From the NCBI RefSeq assembly GCF_910584465.1, contig NZ_CAJUBK010000030.1, positions 1 through 29,451 on the forward strand: DNA of 29,451 nt. Reading direction: 5' to 3'. This stretch comes from an uncultured Oscillibacter sp. (GTDB lineage Bacteria > Bacillota > Clostridia > Oscillospirales > Oscillospiraceae). Of the stretch, positions 14,610-22,561 are shown one piece after another. The position numbers and the translations under genes were made by a program. Under the pieces are notes generated by a model. It saw only the letters and a program-made list of their open reading frames with translations, made no database searches and had not been told where the DNA came from. Within the stretch, counting starts at the first letter, position 1. Each line of letters opens with the position of its first letter.

Positions 14610-16277
14610 TCAAAGACCGGTGCAGTCCAGGATCGCCCCCAGGTTCGCGGAGGAGACCATGGCCCGATAGCGCTTGAGATAGCCGGAGACCTGCTTGGGC
14701 GGCTGGGGCACGGTCTTCGCCTTCCGGGCGGCGATCTCCGCCTCGGGGACCAGCAGCTCGATCTTGTGGGCCGGGATATCGATGGCGATCGGGTCGCCGT
14801 CCTGGATGTAGGCCATCAGGCCGCCGGCCGCCGCCTCGGGGGAGACGTGGCCGATGGAGGCCCCCCGGCTCACGCCGGAGAACCGCCCGTCCGTCACCAG
14901 GGCGCAGGCGGAGTCCAGCTTCATGCCCGCCAGAGCGGCGGTGGGGCTCAGCATCTCGCGCATACCGGGACCGCCCTTGGGGCCCTCGTAGCGGATGACC
15001 ACCACGTCACCGGCCCGGACCTGCCCGGCATAGAGCCCCTCGCAGCAGGCCTCCTCGCTGTCGAAGCACTTGGCGGGGCCGGTGTGTACCAGCATCTCCG
15101 GCAGTACCGCGCCCTTCTTCACCACCGCGCCGTCAGGGGCCAGGTTGCCGTAGAGCACGGCCAGCCCGCCGGTCTGGCTGTAGGCAGTCCCTTTCGTGCG
15201 GATCACGTCCTCGTCCACGATCTCTGCCTTGGCGATCCGGTCCGCCCAGGTGCCGTCCACCGTCCGGGCGGAGGCGTCGATGAGGCCCAGGCCGTCCAGC
15301 CGCTTCATCACGGCGCTGAGGCCCCCCGCGTTGTTCAGGTCCACCAGGCAGTGGGGCCCGGCGGGGTTCAGCTTCACCAGGTGGGGCACCGTGTCGCTGA
15401 CGGCGTTGACCCCCTTCAGGTCGAACTCCAGCCCCGCCTCGTGGCAGATGGCGGGCAGATGCAGCATGGTGTTGGTGGAGCAGCCCAGGGCCATGTCGGC
15501 GGCTAAGCCGTTCCGGATCGCCTTGTCCGTTACGATGTCCCGGGGACGGACGTCCTCTTCGATCAGGTCCAAGATCTTCATGCCCGCATGCTTGGCAAGC
15601 AGGATGCGCTGGCTCTCCACGGCGGGGATGGTGCCGTTCCCGGGGAGGCCCAGGCCCAGGATCTCCGTCATGCAGTTCATGGAATTGGCGGTGAACATGC
15701 CCGCGCAGGAGCCGCAGCCCGGGCAGGCGTGTTCCACGATATCCTGGGCCTGCTCCTCCGTCAGCGCGCCGGCGCGGACGGCGCCGGGGGCCTCGAAGGC
15801 GTCGGTCAGGGCCACCTTTTTGCCGTTGGCCAGGCCGGGCATCATCGGCCCGCCGGAGCAGAAGATGGAAGGGACGTTCACCCGCAGGGCCGCCATGATC
15901 ATGCCGGGGACGATCTTGTCGCAGTTGGGGATGAAGACCAGCCCGTCGAAGGGGTGGGCGTTGGCCATGATCTCCACGGAGTCGGCGATGTGCTCCCGGG
16001 AGGGCAGGGAGAAGGACATGCCCTCGTGGTTCATGGCGATGCCGTCGCACACGCCGATGGCGGGGAACTCGATGGGGGTGCCGCCCGCCATGCGGATCCC
16101 GGCCTTCACGGCCTCGGAGATCTTGTCCAGGTGCATGTGCCCGGGGACGATCTCGTTCTTGGCGCAGACCACGCCGATGATGGGCCGGGACAGCTCCTCG
16201 TCCGTCAGTCCCAGGGCCCGGAACAGGGCCCGGTGGGGGATGCGGTCTACGCCGCTTTTCATCAGGTCGCTTCTCAT
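14610..16277 (-). CDS. ilvD: IlvD/Edd family dehydratase (dihydroxy-acid dehydratase)
   Basis: Fe-S dehydratase of 555 residues, the usual IlvD length. Visible features are NEIVPGHMHLDKI, IGVCDGIAMNHEGM, SLPSREHIADSVE, PNCDKIVPGMIMAA with Cys119, CPGCGSCAGMFTANSMNCMTE (about 185-203) and the C-terminal GRFSGVSRGASIGHVSPEAA. These fit true dihydroxy-acid dehydratase, which makes 2-oxoisovalerate in branched-chain amino acid synthesis. The gene follows a dehydrogenase by 12 bases in a TRAP-transporter operon and has no ilvB, ilvC or leu neighbours, so dehydration of a sugar acid is the alternative. The ribosome site AGGAGGA overlaps the end of the preceding gene. Confidence 0.9.
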   Translation of the reverse strand: MRSDLMKSGVDRIPHRALFRALGLTDEELSRPIIGVVCAKNEIVPGHMHLDKISEAVKAGIRMAGGTPIEFPAIGVCDGIAMNHEGMSFSLPSREHIADSVEIMANAHPFDGLVFIPNCDKIVPGMIMAALRVNVPSIFCSGGPMMPGLANGKKVALTDAFEAPGAVRAGALTEEQAQDIVEHACPGCGSCAGMFTANSMNCMTEILGLGLPGNGTIPAVESQRILLAKHAGMKILDLIEEDVRPRDIVTDKAIRNGLAADMALGCSTNTMLHLPAICHEAGLEFDLKGVNAVSDTVPHLVKLNPAGPHCLVDLNNAGGLSAVMKRLDGLGLIDASARTVDGTWADRIAKAEIVDEDVIRTKGTAYSQTGGLAVLYGNLAPDGAVVKKGAVLPEMLVHTGPAKCFDSEEACCEGLYAGQVRAGDVVVIRYEGPKGGPGMREMLSPTAALAGMKLDSACALVTDGRFSGVSRGASIGHVSPEAAAGGLMAYIQDGDPIAIDIPAHKIELLVPEAEIAARKAKTVPQPPKQVSGYLKRYRAMVSSANLGAILDCTGL

Positions 16278-16289
16278 CTCAGATCCTCC

Positions 16290-17231
16290 TCATCCCTTGT
16301 CCTTGAAATACAGGACCTTGGCCAGCTCGATGTACATGCGGTCCCGCTCCCGGATGGCCTCGTCGGCCTTGTCGCCGGAGTAGTCGTAGAAGCCCGCGCC
16401 GGTCTTCAGGCCCAGCCTGCCCTCCTCCACCATCTTGTGGAGGCGCTCGCTGCCCGCTTTGGAGTCGCAGAGCTCCGCGTTCAGATAGCGGTTGATGTGG
16501 TCGAAGGTGTCCAGGCCGCCGAAGTCCGCCACGCCGAAGGGGCCCAGGGCGGCGTACCGCAGGCCCATGCCCGCCTTGAGCACGGTGTCCACGTCTTCGA
16601 TCGTGGCCGCGCCCATATCCACGATGTGCAGGGCCTCCCGGAGGACGGCGAACTGGATGCGGTTGATGATGAAGCCGTTGATGTCCTTGACGATGACCGG
16701 CTGCTTGCCAAGGCCCGTGACCAGCGTCCGCATCTTTTGCAGGTTCTCCTGGCTGGTCTCCTCCCCGGCGATGATCTCGCACAGGGGCAGCAGGTGGGGC
16801 GGGTTCAGCCAGTGCTGGCCCATGAAGCGCTCGGGATGTTTGCAGGCTTTGGCGATCTCGGTGATGTGGAGGCCGGAGGTGTTGGTGGCAAGCAGCGCCT
16901 CCTTGGGGACGAGCTCGGAGATCTCGCGGAAGAAGCCCTGCTTGATGTCCATGCGCTCCACGGTGGACTCCACCACCAGGCTGCAGTCCCGGAAGCAGCC
17001 CTTGTCCATGGTGAAGACCATGCGGTCCAGCGCGGCCTTGGACTCTTCGGCGGTGATGAGGCCCTCTTTGACCATCATCTCCTGGTTCACGGAGATGAGG
17101 TGCTTCCCCTTCTCGATGCCGGCCTCATAGATGTCGTAGACCCATGTCTCATACTCGGCCAGGGCATACACCTGAGCCAGGGACGCGCCCATCACGCCCG
17201 CGCCCGCCATGACGACTTTTTTTTCGTTCAT
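16290..17231 (-). CDS. 3-hydroxyacyl-CoA dehydrogenase family protein (CRYL1/carnitine dehydrogenase-like)
   Basis: A 313-residue NAD-dependent dehydrogenase. The N-terminal Rossmann motif is AGAGVMGASLAQVYAL followed by VYDIYEAG, then LVVESTVERMDIKQGFF, NTSGLHITEIA, the catalytic-His segment FMGQHWLNPPHLLPLCEII, DINGFIINRIQFAVLREALH and GMGLRYAALGPFGVADFGGLDTF. The NPP after the catalytic His and the GLRYAALGPF segment resemble L-gulonate 3-dehydrogenase (CRYL1) and carnitine dehydrogenase more than butyryl-CoA enzymes, whose form is HFFNPV. A free hydroxy-acid substrate is therefore plausible. It lies between dctP (141 bases upstream, with a hairpin) and the IlvD-family gene. The exact substrate is not determinable. 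Confidence 0.87.
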   Translation of the reverse strand: MNEKKVVMAGAGVMGASLAQVYALAEYETWVYDIYEAGIEKGKHLISVNQEMMVKEGLITAEESKAALDRMVFTMDKGCFRDCSLVVESTVERMDIKQGFFREISELVPKEALLATNTSGLHITEIAKACKHPERFMGQHWLNPPHLLPLCEIIAGEETSQENLQKMRTLVTGLGKQPVIVKDINGFIINRIQFAVLREALHIVDMGAATIEDVDTVLKAGMGLRYAALGPFGVADFGGLDTFDHINRYLNAELCDSKAGSERLHKMVEEGRLGLKTGAGFYDYSGDKADEAIRERDRMYIELAKVLYFKDKG

Positions 17232-17282
17232 AACCTACTCCTCAACCTTTCATCGGTAGTTTGTACGGCTGCTGCCGGGTCG

Positions 17283-17316
17283 AGCTGTGGCCATGCCGAA
17301 CGGCATGGCCACAGCT
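17283..17316 (-). terminator. Perfect 16-bp hairpin between dctP and the dehydrogenase gene
   Basis: AGCTGTGGCCATGCCG and CGGCATGGCCACAGCT flank only AA, giving one of the strongest hairpins in the window. Inside an operon, directly after the binding-protein gene, such a hairpin usually attenuates read-through or protects the upstream mRNA, which would give more DctP than the downstream enzymes. Confidence 0.55.
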
Positions 17317-17372
17317 TCGATCTGTCGATTGGCAGACATGAGCGGACCTGCGGCGGCAGGACCGCCGGATAG

Positions 17373-18461
17373 TCAGCCTTCCGCGATGATCTCGCGGACC
17401 TTGGCCAGCTGATCGGGAGAGACCAGGCCGGCCTTATCGCCCACATAGGTGTCATACAAGCTGGCGGTGGCCTCGATGAAGGGGGCCTTGTCCGGCTTAT
17501 TGATGATCATGCCCTCCTTTTCCAGCTCCTCCAGCAGCATCGCCTCCTGCTCGTCGCAGCACTGGCGCTGATAGACGCTGGCCTCCGCGGCGGCCTCCAT
17601 CACGACCTCCTGGAGATCGGCGGGCAGGGAGTTATAGAAGTCCAGGCTCATCAGCAGCGCGGTGGGGGAATACAGGTGCTCCGTGATGGAGAGGTACTTC
17701 TGGACCTCATAGAACTTGCTGGAGTAGATGACGGTGTAGGGGTTTTCCTGCGCGTCCATCGCCCCCTGCTGGAGGGCCGTGTAAAGCTCGCCGAAAGCCA
17801 TGGGAGTGGGGTCCGCGCCCATGACGGAGAAGGTGGCCATGTGCATGGGGTTCTCCATCGTGCGGATCTTCATGCCCTTGCAGTCCGCGGGCGTTTCGAT
17901 GGGGCCCAGGTTGTTGGTCACACTGCGCATGCCGTTTTCAAAGAAGCCCAGGCCCTTCAGGCCGGAGGGCTCCACGGAGGCCAGCATCTCCTGGCCGACC
18001 TCGCTGTCACAGACCTTCCGGGCGATGGTGACGTTCTCGAACAGGAACGGCAGGTCGAAGACCAGGAAGGAATCGGTGAAGCCGGACAGGGGGCCGGAGG
18101 TGATGGCGCCCACCTCGATGGTGTTGAGCTGCATGCCCTCGACGATGTCCCGTTCGCTGCCCAGCGTGCCGCTGTGGAAGGTCTCCAGCTTGATGCGCCC
18201 GCCGCTCTTCTCGTCGAGCAGCTCGGAGAACTTCACCAGGCCCAGGTAGTGGGGATGGGATTCCACGTTGGACGTCGCGCCGCGGATCACATACTCCGCG
18301 CCGCCGGAGCCGGAGGAGCCGGAGGCCGTGTCGCCGGAAGCCGCGCCGGCGTCCGCGCCGCCGGAAGGGGCCGCCGAGGAGTCCGGCTGCTTGCCGCCGC
18401 AGCCCGACAGCATCCCGATGGCCAAGATCAGGGTCAGCAATAGAGAGATCCTTCTTTTCAT
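17373..18461 (-). CDS. dctP: TRAP transporter substrate-binding lipoprotein DctP
   Basis: Extracytoplasmic solute receptor of a tripartite ATP-independent transporter, 362 residues. A lipoprotein signal with lipobox LSGC (Cys21) is followed by a Ser/Ala/Gly spacer and the DctP fold: HPHYLGLVKFSELLDEKSGG, FHSGTLGSERDIVEGMQL, LSGFTDSFLVFDLPFLFE, the KGMKIRTMENPMH segment holding the Arg that binds a carboxylate, and FGELYTALQQGAMDAQENP. Organic acids, including sugar acids, are the usual ligands. AAGGAGG lies close before the ATG. It is the third gene of the minus-strand order dctQ-dctM-dctP. Confidence 0.95.
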   Translation of the reverse strand: MKRRISLLLTLILAIGMLSGCGGKQPDSSAAPSGGADAGAASGDTASGSSGSGGAEYVIRGATSNVESHPHYLGLVKFSELLDEKSGGRIKLETFHSGTLGSERDIVEGMQLNTIEVGAITSGPLSGFTDSFLVFDLPFLFENVTIARKVCDSEVGQEMLASVEPSGLKGLGFFENGMRSVTNNLGPIETPADCKGMKIRTMENPMHMATFSVMGADPTPMAFGELYTALQQGAMDAQENPYTVIYSSKFYEVQKYLSITEHLYSPTALLMSLDFYNSLPADLQEVVMEAAAEASVYQRQCCDEQEAMLLEELEKEGMIINKPDKAPFIEATASLYDTYVGDKAGLVSPDQLAKVREIIAEG

Positions 18462-18528
18462 AGTTTACCTCCTTATATTTCAGGCACACCTGTGCCGGGG
18501 ATACCGGGGGACATGGGACCGCACCGCG

Positions 18529-19815
18529 CTAGGCGATGCCCATCAGCTTCGGGATGATGAGGGAGATGGGCTCGAAGAACGTGATGAGCAGCAAAGAGAC
18601 GACGTTCGCCGCCAGGAATTTGACCAGCTGCTTCGAGTTCTCCTCGATGGAGATCTTGGCGATGCCGCAGGAGACGAAGAGATTGACGCCCAGGGGCGGC
18701 GTGGACATGCCGATCGCCAGGTTCACCACCATGATGATGCCGAAATGGATCGGATCGACTCCCATCTGCATCACGATGGGCAGGAAGATGGGGGTCAGGA
18801 TGATGATGGACGCGGTGGTCTCCATGATGCAGCCCACGAACAAAAGCAGCAGGTTGATCAGCAGCAGGATGACGATCTTATTGCTGCTGATGCTCATCAT
18901 GGCGGCGGCGATGGCGTCGGGGATCCGCTCGGAGGTCAAGATCCATCCGAACCCGGCGGCAGAGGCGATGATCATCATGACCATGGCGGTGCTTTTGGCC
19001 GCGTTCATCAGCATGGGGACCAGGTCCTTCAGCTTCATCTCCTTGTAAACGAAGACGCCGATGACGAACCCGTAGATCACGGAGATGCCGGCCGCTTCCG
19101 TGGGCGTGAAGATGCCGCCGTAGATGCCGCCCAAGATGATGACGGGCATCAACAGGGCCCAGAACGCCTCGATGAAGCTTTTGATGACGTTGCGCAGAGA
19201 GAAGCGCGTCTTGTTCTCCATGCCGTAGCCGTGCTTTTTGGCGGAGAAGTAGCACACCAGCATCAGGGAACCGCCGATCAGGATGCCGGGCAGGAAGCCC
19301 GCTGCGAACAGGGTCGAGATCGACACGGAGCCCGCTACGCCGAAGTTGACCATGGGGATGGAGGGCGGGATGATCACGCCGATGGCCCCCGCGACGCTCA
19401 TCAGGGCCGCGGCGAACGCCTTGTCATAGCCCGCCTTTTCCATGGCGGGGATCATGATGCCGCCGATGGCCGCGACGGTGGCGGGACCGGACCCGGAGAT
19501 CGCGGCGAAGAACATGCAGGTCAGGATCGCCACCATGCCCAATCCGCCGGTGAGGCTGCCCAGCAGGGAGTCGCAGAAGTTGATCAGCCGCCTGGAGATG
19601 CCTCCGCCTTCCATCAGGTTGCCGGAGATCATGAACAGGGGGATCGCCAGCAGGGGGAAGGAATCCGTGGAGGTGAACATGCGCTGCACGACGACGAGCA
19701 GCGGCGTGCTGCTGGCGAACTGCAGGGCCACGAAGCTGGAAGACGCCAGGACGACCCAGATGGGGGCGCCGATGATGGCCGTGATGAGAAACGTAGACAG
19801 TAGGAACATGCCCAT
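18529..19815 (-). CDS. dctM: TRAP transporter large permease DctM
   Basis: The 428-residue large membrane subunit of the TRAP transporter, with a dozen or so hydrophobic segments. Typical marks are AIPLFMISGNLMEGGGISRRLINF near the N-terminus, FFAAISGSGPATVAAIGGIMIPAM, AGAIGVIIPPSIPMVNFGVAG, GGIFTPTEAAGISVIYGF and the C-terminal IHFGIIMVVNLAIGMSTPPLGVNLFVSCGIA. It couples sodium movement to uptake of the DctP-bound acid. The start overlaps the dctQ stop by one base (TAATG). A 67-base gap with a short GGCACA/TGTGCC hairpin separates it from dctP. Confidence 0.96.
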   Translation of the reverse strand: MGMFLLSTFLITAIIGAPIWVVLASSSFVALQFASSTPLLVVVQRMFTSTDSFPLLAIPLFMISGNLMEGGGISRRLINFCDSLLGSLTGGLGMVAILTCMFFAAISGSGPATVAAIGGIMIPAMEKAGYDKAFAAALMSVAGAIGVIIPPSIPMVNFGVAGSVSISTLFAAGFLPGILIGGSLMLVCYFSAKKHGYGMENKTRFSLRNVIKSFIEAFWALLMPVIILGGIYGGIFTPTEAAGISVIYGFVIGVFVYKEMKLKDLVPMLMNAAKSTAMVMMIIASAAGFGWILTSERIPDAIAAAMMSISSNKIVILLLINLLLLFVGCIMETTASIIILTPIFLPIVMQMGVDPIHFGIIMVVNLAIGMSTPPLGVNLFVSCGIAKISIEENSKQLVKFLAANVVSLLLITFFEPISLIIPKLMGIA

Positions 19816-20336
19816 TATTCAACTTCCTCCTTTAACGTGAAGTCATCGGTCTCCCCGCGGAAAAGGGATCTGGCCTTGTCGATGATGTTTTGGATATAGC
19901 GGATGATGAAGAGCACCATACCCACAGGGATCGCCAGATAGATGTATCCCATGGGGATCCGCATGGCGGGGGAATACTGCATCCGGTTCATCTGCGTGAT
20001 CACGATGTCGACGCCGTATTTCAAAATGACGCTGCAGAGGACGACCCCAAGCACCATACTGAGGAGCTCCACGACGCCCCGCAGCTTCTTGGGCAGCAGC
20101 AGGAGCACCGCCTCCACCCCCAGATGGGCCCCTTTCCGGACGCCGTATGCCCCGCCGAGGAAGGACACCCAGACCAGCAGGTAGCGGCTGGCCTCCTCCG
20201 ACCAGGGAAGGGAGGACTTCAGGATGAACCTGCAGATGACCTGCATGAAGACGATGATCGACATCGCGATCAGCATGACGACACACACGTATCCCTCGAA
20301 ATTGTCCAAAAAGTTTTTCAATCGCTTCATTTCCAT
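19815..20336 (-). CDS. dctQ: TRAP transporter small permease DctQ
   Basis: The 173-residue small membrane subunit, with four hydrophobic segments: about 15-35 (YVCVVMLIAMSIIVFMQVICR), 48-66, 87-108 and 127-147. The conserved DctQ segment EEASRYLLVWVSFLGGAYGVRKGAHLGVE is present. It works with DctM to form the membrane part of the transporter. First gene of the operon, about 120 bases from a promoter-like pair and a GntR-type palindrome upstream. The ATG at 20336 has only a weak ribosome site (GTGAGGT); a Met two codons later is the alternative. Confidence 0.93.
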   Translation of the reverse strand: MEMKRLKNFLDNFEGYVCVVMLIAMSIIVFMQVICRFILKSSLPWSEEASRYLLVWVSFLGGAYGVRKGAHLGVEAVLLLLPKKLRGVVELLSMVLGVVLCSVILKYGVDIVITQMNRMQYSPAMRIPMGYIYLAIPVGMVLFIIRYIQNIIDKARSLFRGETDDFTLKEEVE

Positions 20337-20441
20337 ACCTCACCCTATCTCAAGTTTGCTTAAGCGGCCTTTCAAAAAAAGCCCGGTCTCTCCGTTTCGC
20401 CGGCTCGCCTCCTTTGCGGGAACAAAATGGGATGTCGAAAT

Positions 20442-20452
20442 TTGTCTTACAA
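20442..20452. promoter_or_regulatory. Candidate FadR/GntR-type operator at the TRAP promoter
   Basis: TTGTCTTACAA is a perfect match to the palindromic pattern TNGTNNNACNA described for FadR-subfamily GntR regulators. It lies just downstream of the proposed -10 box, where binding would block transcription. Near matches with one change (TTGTATGATGA at 20570-20580 and TTGTAATATAA at 22430-22440) lie upstream of the operon and between the kinase and regulator genes. The assignment to the local GntR protein is inference. Confidence 0.45.
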
Positions 20453-20456
20453 ATAA

Positions 20457-20484
20457 AATGTAATACATTTTCAGAAAAAGTCAA
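20457..20484 (-). promoter_or_regulatory. Promoter for the dctQMP operon
   Basis: On the minus strand, TTGACT (20484-20479), a 16-base spacer and TACATT (20462-20457) stand in AT-rich DNA about 120 bases ahead of dctQ. Confidence 0.55.
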
Positions 20485-20634
20485 TATCAAAATCATAGTC
20501 TTAACGAAATCTGTATGTTTGTACGAAAATATTTAAAAAAGTTTGTTGATAAAAAATTAACTTTTAAATTTGTATGATGATTCTGGCGGGGGGAGCGGGG
20601 GGAGCGGCCGGGCCGGCATGGCCGCCGGATAGGG

Positions 20635-20672
20635 GACGAGCCCTCCGGCAGGGCACGGCCGGAGGGCTCGTC
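20635..20672. repeat. Palindrome A of the stacked-hairpin array
   Basis: Perfect 14-bp stem GACGAGCCCTCCGG / CCGGAGGGCTCGTC with a ten-base loop. Nearly the same sequence recurs at 20836-20871, differing in the loop (CAGGGCACGG versus CAGGGCACAG). Its end abuts copy 3 of the 86-bp repeat. Confidence 0.85.
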
Positions 20673-20757
20673 AGAGCGTCGAAAAAGTAAGGTAGACTTC
20701 ATCGCCGGGAAGGGGGAGAGTTACGAGAGGGACCCAGGAAGGGTCCCTTTCGTTTTC
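20672..20757 (+). repeat. Dispersed ~86-bp repeat, copy 3
   Basis: It runs from CAGAGCGTCGAAAAAG to CCCTTTCGTTTTC. It contains GTTACGAGAGGGACCC, an 8-bp stem AGGGACCC / GGGTCCCT with loop AGGAA, and the T-rich tail TTTCGTTTTC, so each copy ends in a terminator-like structure. It matches copies at 1-78 and 14471-14556. Confidence 0.8.
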
Positions 20758-20764
20758 AATGAAT

Positions 20765-20871
20765 AAGTTGTCAGGACTTTTTTGAAAGTCCTGACAACTT
20801 GCGCAGCCTGTCGAAAAGACGTTTTCGACAGGCTGACGAGCCCTCCGGCAGGGCACAGCCGGAGGGCTCGT
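20765..20871. repeat. Three further stacked palindromes after copy 3
   Basis: AAGTTGTCAGGACTTT / AAAGTCCTGACAACTT (16-bp stem, 20765-20800), AGCCTGTCGAAAA / TTTTCGACAGGCT (13-bp stem, 20805-20834) and ACGAGCCCTCCGG / CCGGAGGGCTCGT (13-bp stem, 20836-20871) follow one another with almost no spacing. The last ends 17 bases from the DUF1537 stop and may help to terminate that minus-strand gene. Confidence 0.8.
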
Positions 20872-20888
20872 TCCATGGTATCGAGGTC

Positions 20889-22316
20889 TCACTGCATCAA
20901 GATCTCCACCGTTTTCCGCAGATCCGATGCGTCCCCTACGTTCCCGGGGAAGATCACATAGGGGATCATCGGGAACTTGCTTTGGCCGTCCGTCCGCCAG
21001 ACCGGGATGCCGGGACGGATCTGCCCGAGGACATGCGCCTTCTTCACGCCCAGGGCGCATGTCCCGATGGTGCTGGAGGTGATCCCCCCCTTCGCGACGA
21101 TGAAGGCCGGGGCCACTCCGAGGCGGCCCACCAGGCACTGCACGCCTTCGCTGATCTTCACGCTGCGCAGCAGCGCGCTCTCCTTCGTGTCGTCCTCCAC
21201 CGTCAGCAGCCTGCGGCGCGTATAGCAGACGGCCACCTTGCCGGCCCGGATCGCGGCCTCCTCTGCGGCGACGCAGCGGTCCACTTCCGCATAGAAAGGC
21301 CCGTCGCCCGCCAGCACGAGATCGCTGTCGAACTCGATCCGCTCCACATACGCGAGCCCGAACAGGTCCTCCAATTGGGCGGTGGTCTTGGCCGTGTGGC
21401 TCCCGGCCACGACCAGGCCGCCCACAGGGGGCCTGCCGCGGATCATGTCGCTCCGGGCGAGCAGGGGGATGTCGGGGATGCCGCCCACGGCTTTCACGAA
21501 GCTGGCGGCCGTCCGGAACAAGAACCGCTTCCCCCTCGCCATGGCCCGGTACAACGCGGTGGCGAAGACCTGCAGGTCGCAGTCGTCCGCCGCATTGACG
21601 CAGATCTTCCCGAAATCGTGGACCTGCATAAGTATTTGGACGATGCCCTCATAGTCCTGCGCCCGGAGCATCCCCAGGGGGATGCAGGCCACCTGCTCCG
21701 CCGGGTATCTCCCGGCGGTCTTCTCCTCGATGTACTCCGGCAGGGAGGAATGGCGGAACCCGAAGGTCTTGTCCCGGGCGAATTCGGTATCGGCGGCGGG
21801 GATCAGCTTGTCCCCCTCCTTCACATAGTGGACGTCGCCGATGGTGAAGCGGCCGCCCTCTTTGAAGAAAAAGCATAGGATCTCTCCGTCGATCGGTCCT
21901 CCGGCGGCTTCCAGCTCCTGGCGCAGCACTTCCGTTTCCAGGGGGTAGTGCCCTCGGAGCGTGGAGTCGCTCCGGCTTATGACCGCATATTGGGTCCCGG
22001 TCTCCCGGGCGGCGGCCGCCAGATCCCTTGCGATCTGGCGGTGCGCCTCCTCGCTCTCCGCCGCGGTCATGCCGCGGCTGTTGGTGAGGACATAGAAGAG
22101 TTTCCGAGGCTCGAGCAAGCCCTGCTTCAGGCTCTCGATCGACCAGTCCGTATAGACGGAGACGTCGTGGACGGTCTGGACGCCGGTGGGATCGTCGTCC
22201 AGGACGACGAACTTCACGGCGCTGGAGCGGATCTCCCGGGACAGTCCCTCCTCGATCTGGGCCCCGTTTACCGGGGGGAGGTCCTTCAAGATCTCTGCGC
22301 TCAGGGATGGGGTCAA
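20889..22316 (-). CDS. Four-carbon acid sugar kinase family protein (DUF1537, OtnK/DtnK-like)
   Basis: A 475-residue ATP-dependent kinase of the DUF1537 family, whose studied members phosphorylate D-threonate, L-threonate, D-erythronate or related sugar acids. The N-terminal substrate domain begins with VKFVVLDDDPTGVQTVHDVSVYT and includes ISRSDSTLRGHYPLE. The C-terminal nucleotide domain shows AFIVAKGGITSSTIGTCALGVKKAHVLGQIRPGIPVW and VIFPGNVGDASDLR. The start is a TTG at 22316, eight bases after AGGAGG; an ATG nearer that site is out of frame. Divergent from the GntR gene and on the same strand as the downstream TRAP operon, consistent with a shared sugar-acid pathway. Confidence 0.92.
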   Translation of the reverse strand: MTPSLSAEILKDLPPVNGAQIEEGLSREIRSSAVKFVVLDDDPTGVQTVHDVSVYTDWSIESLKQGLLEPRKLFYVLTNSRGMTAAESEEAHRQIARDLAAAARETGTQYAVISRSDSTLRGHYPLETEVLRQELEAAGGPIDGEILCFFFKEGGRFTIGDVHYVKEGDKLIPAADTEFARDKTFGFRHSSLPEYIEEKTAGRYPAEQVACIPLGMLRAQDYEGIVQILMQVHDFGKICVNAADDCDLQVFATALYRAMARGKRFLFRTAASFVKAVGGIPDIPLLARSDMIRGRPPVGGLVVAGSHTAKTTAQLEDLFGLAYVERIEFDSDLVLAGDGPFYAEVDRCVAAEEAAIRAGKVAVCYTRRRLLTVEDDTKESALLRSVKISEGVQCLVGRLGVAPAFIVAKGGITSSTIGTCALGVKKAHVLGQIRPGIPVWRTDGQSKFPMIPYVIFPGNVGDASDLRKTVEILMQ

Positions 22317-22385
22317 TTTGCATACCTCCTGTCTGAAATAGCGTCCGACCCTGCCGCGTGAGGATGATATCTGGGCCGCAGACTC

Positions 22386-22414
22386 ATTTTATCGGATATT
22401 TTGAAGAAAAGCAA
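22386..22414 (-). promoter_or_regulatory. Promoter for the DUF1537 kinase gene
   Basis: On the minus strand, TTGCTT (22414-22409), a 17-base spacer and TAAAAT (22391-22386), about 70 bases before the TTG start. Confidence 0.6.
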
Positions 22415-22494
22415 TCACTTTTTTGCGATTTGTAATATAAATTTTGAAAGAGGGTGGAATATGACTGGGATCGCCGAAAAAAACGGTCTCAGGC

Positions 22495-22523
22495 TTGATT
22501 TGCTCCCTGTTCCGTGGTATATT
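22495..22523 (+). promoter_or_regulatory. Promoter for the GntR regulator gene
   Basis: TTGATT (22495-22500), an exact 17-base spacer and TATATT (22518-22523), about 38 bases before the ATG. With the divergent kinase promoter it defines a shared control region of about 245 bases. Confidence 0.65.
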
Positions 22524-22561
22524 ATTGAAAACGGCGGAAGGATCGCGAAAGGGGGCGGAGC

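Larger units (their letters stand above)
20337..20888. other. Intergenic region: TRAP promoter plus palindrome array
   Basis: A 552-base gap between dctQ and the DUF1537 kinase gene, with no supportable gene. The part to about 20580 is AT-rich and holds the minus-strand promoter and operator candidates. The part from about 20581 is GC-rich and holds a G-run, four consecutive hairpins and one copy of the 86-bp repeat. Confidence 0.6.
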
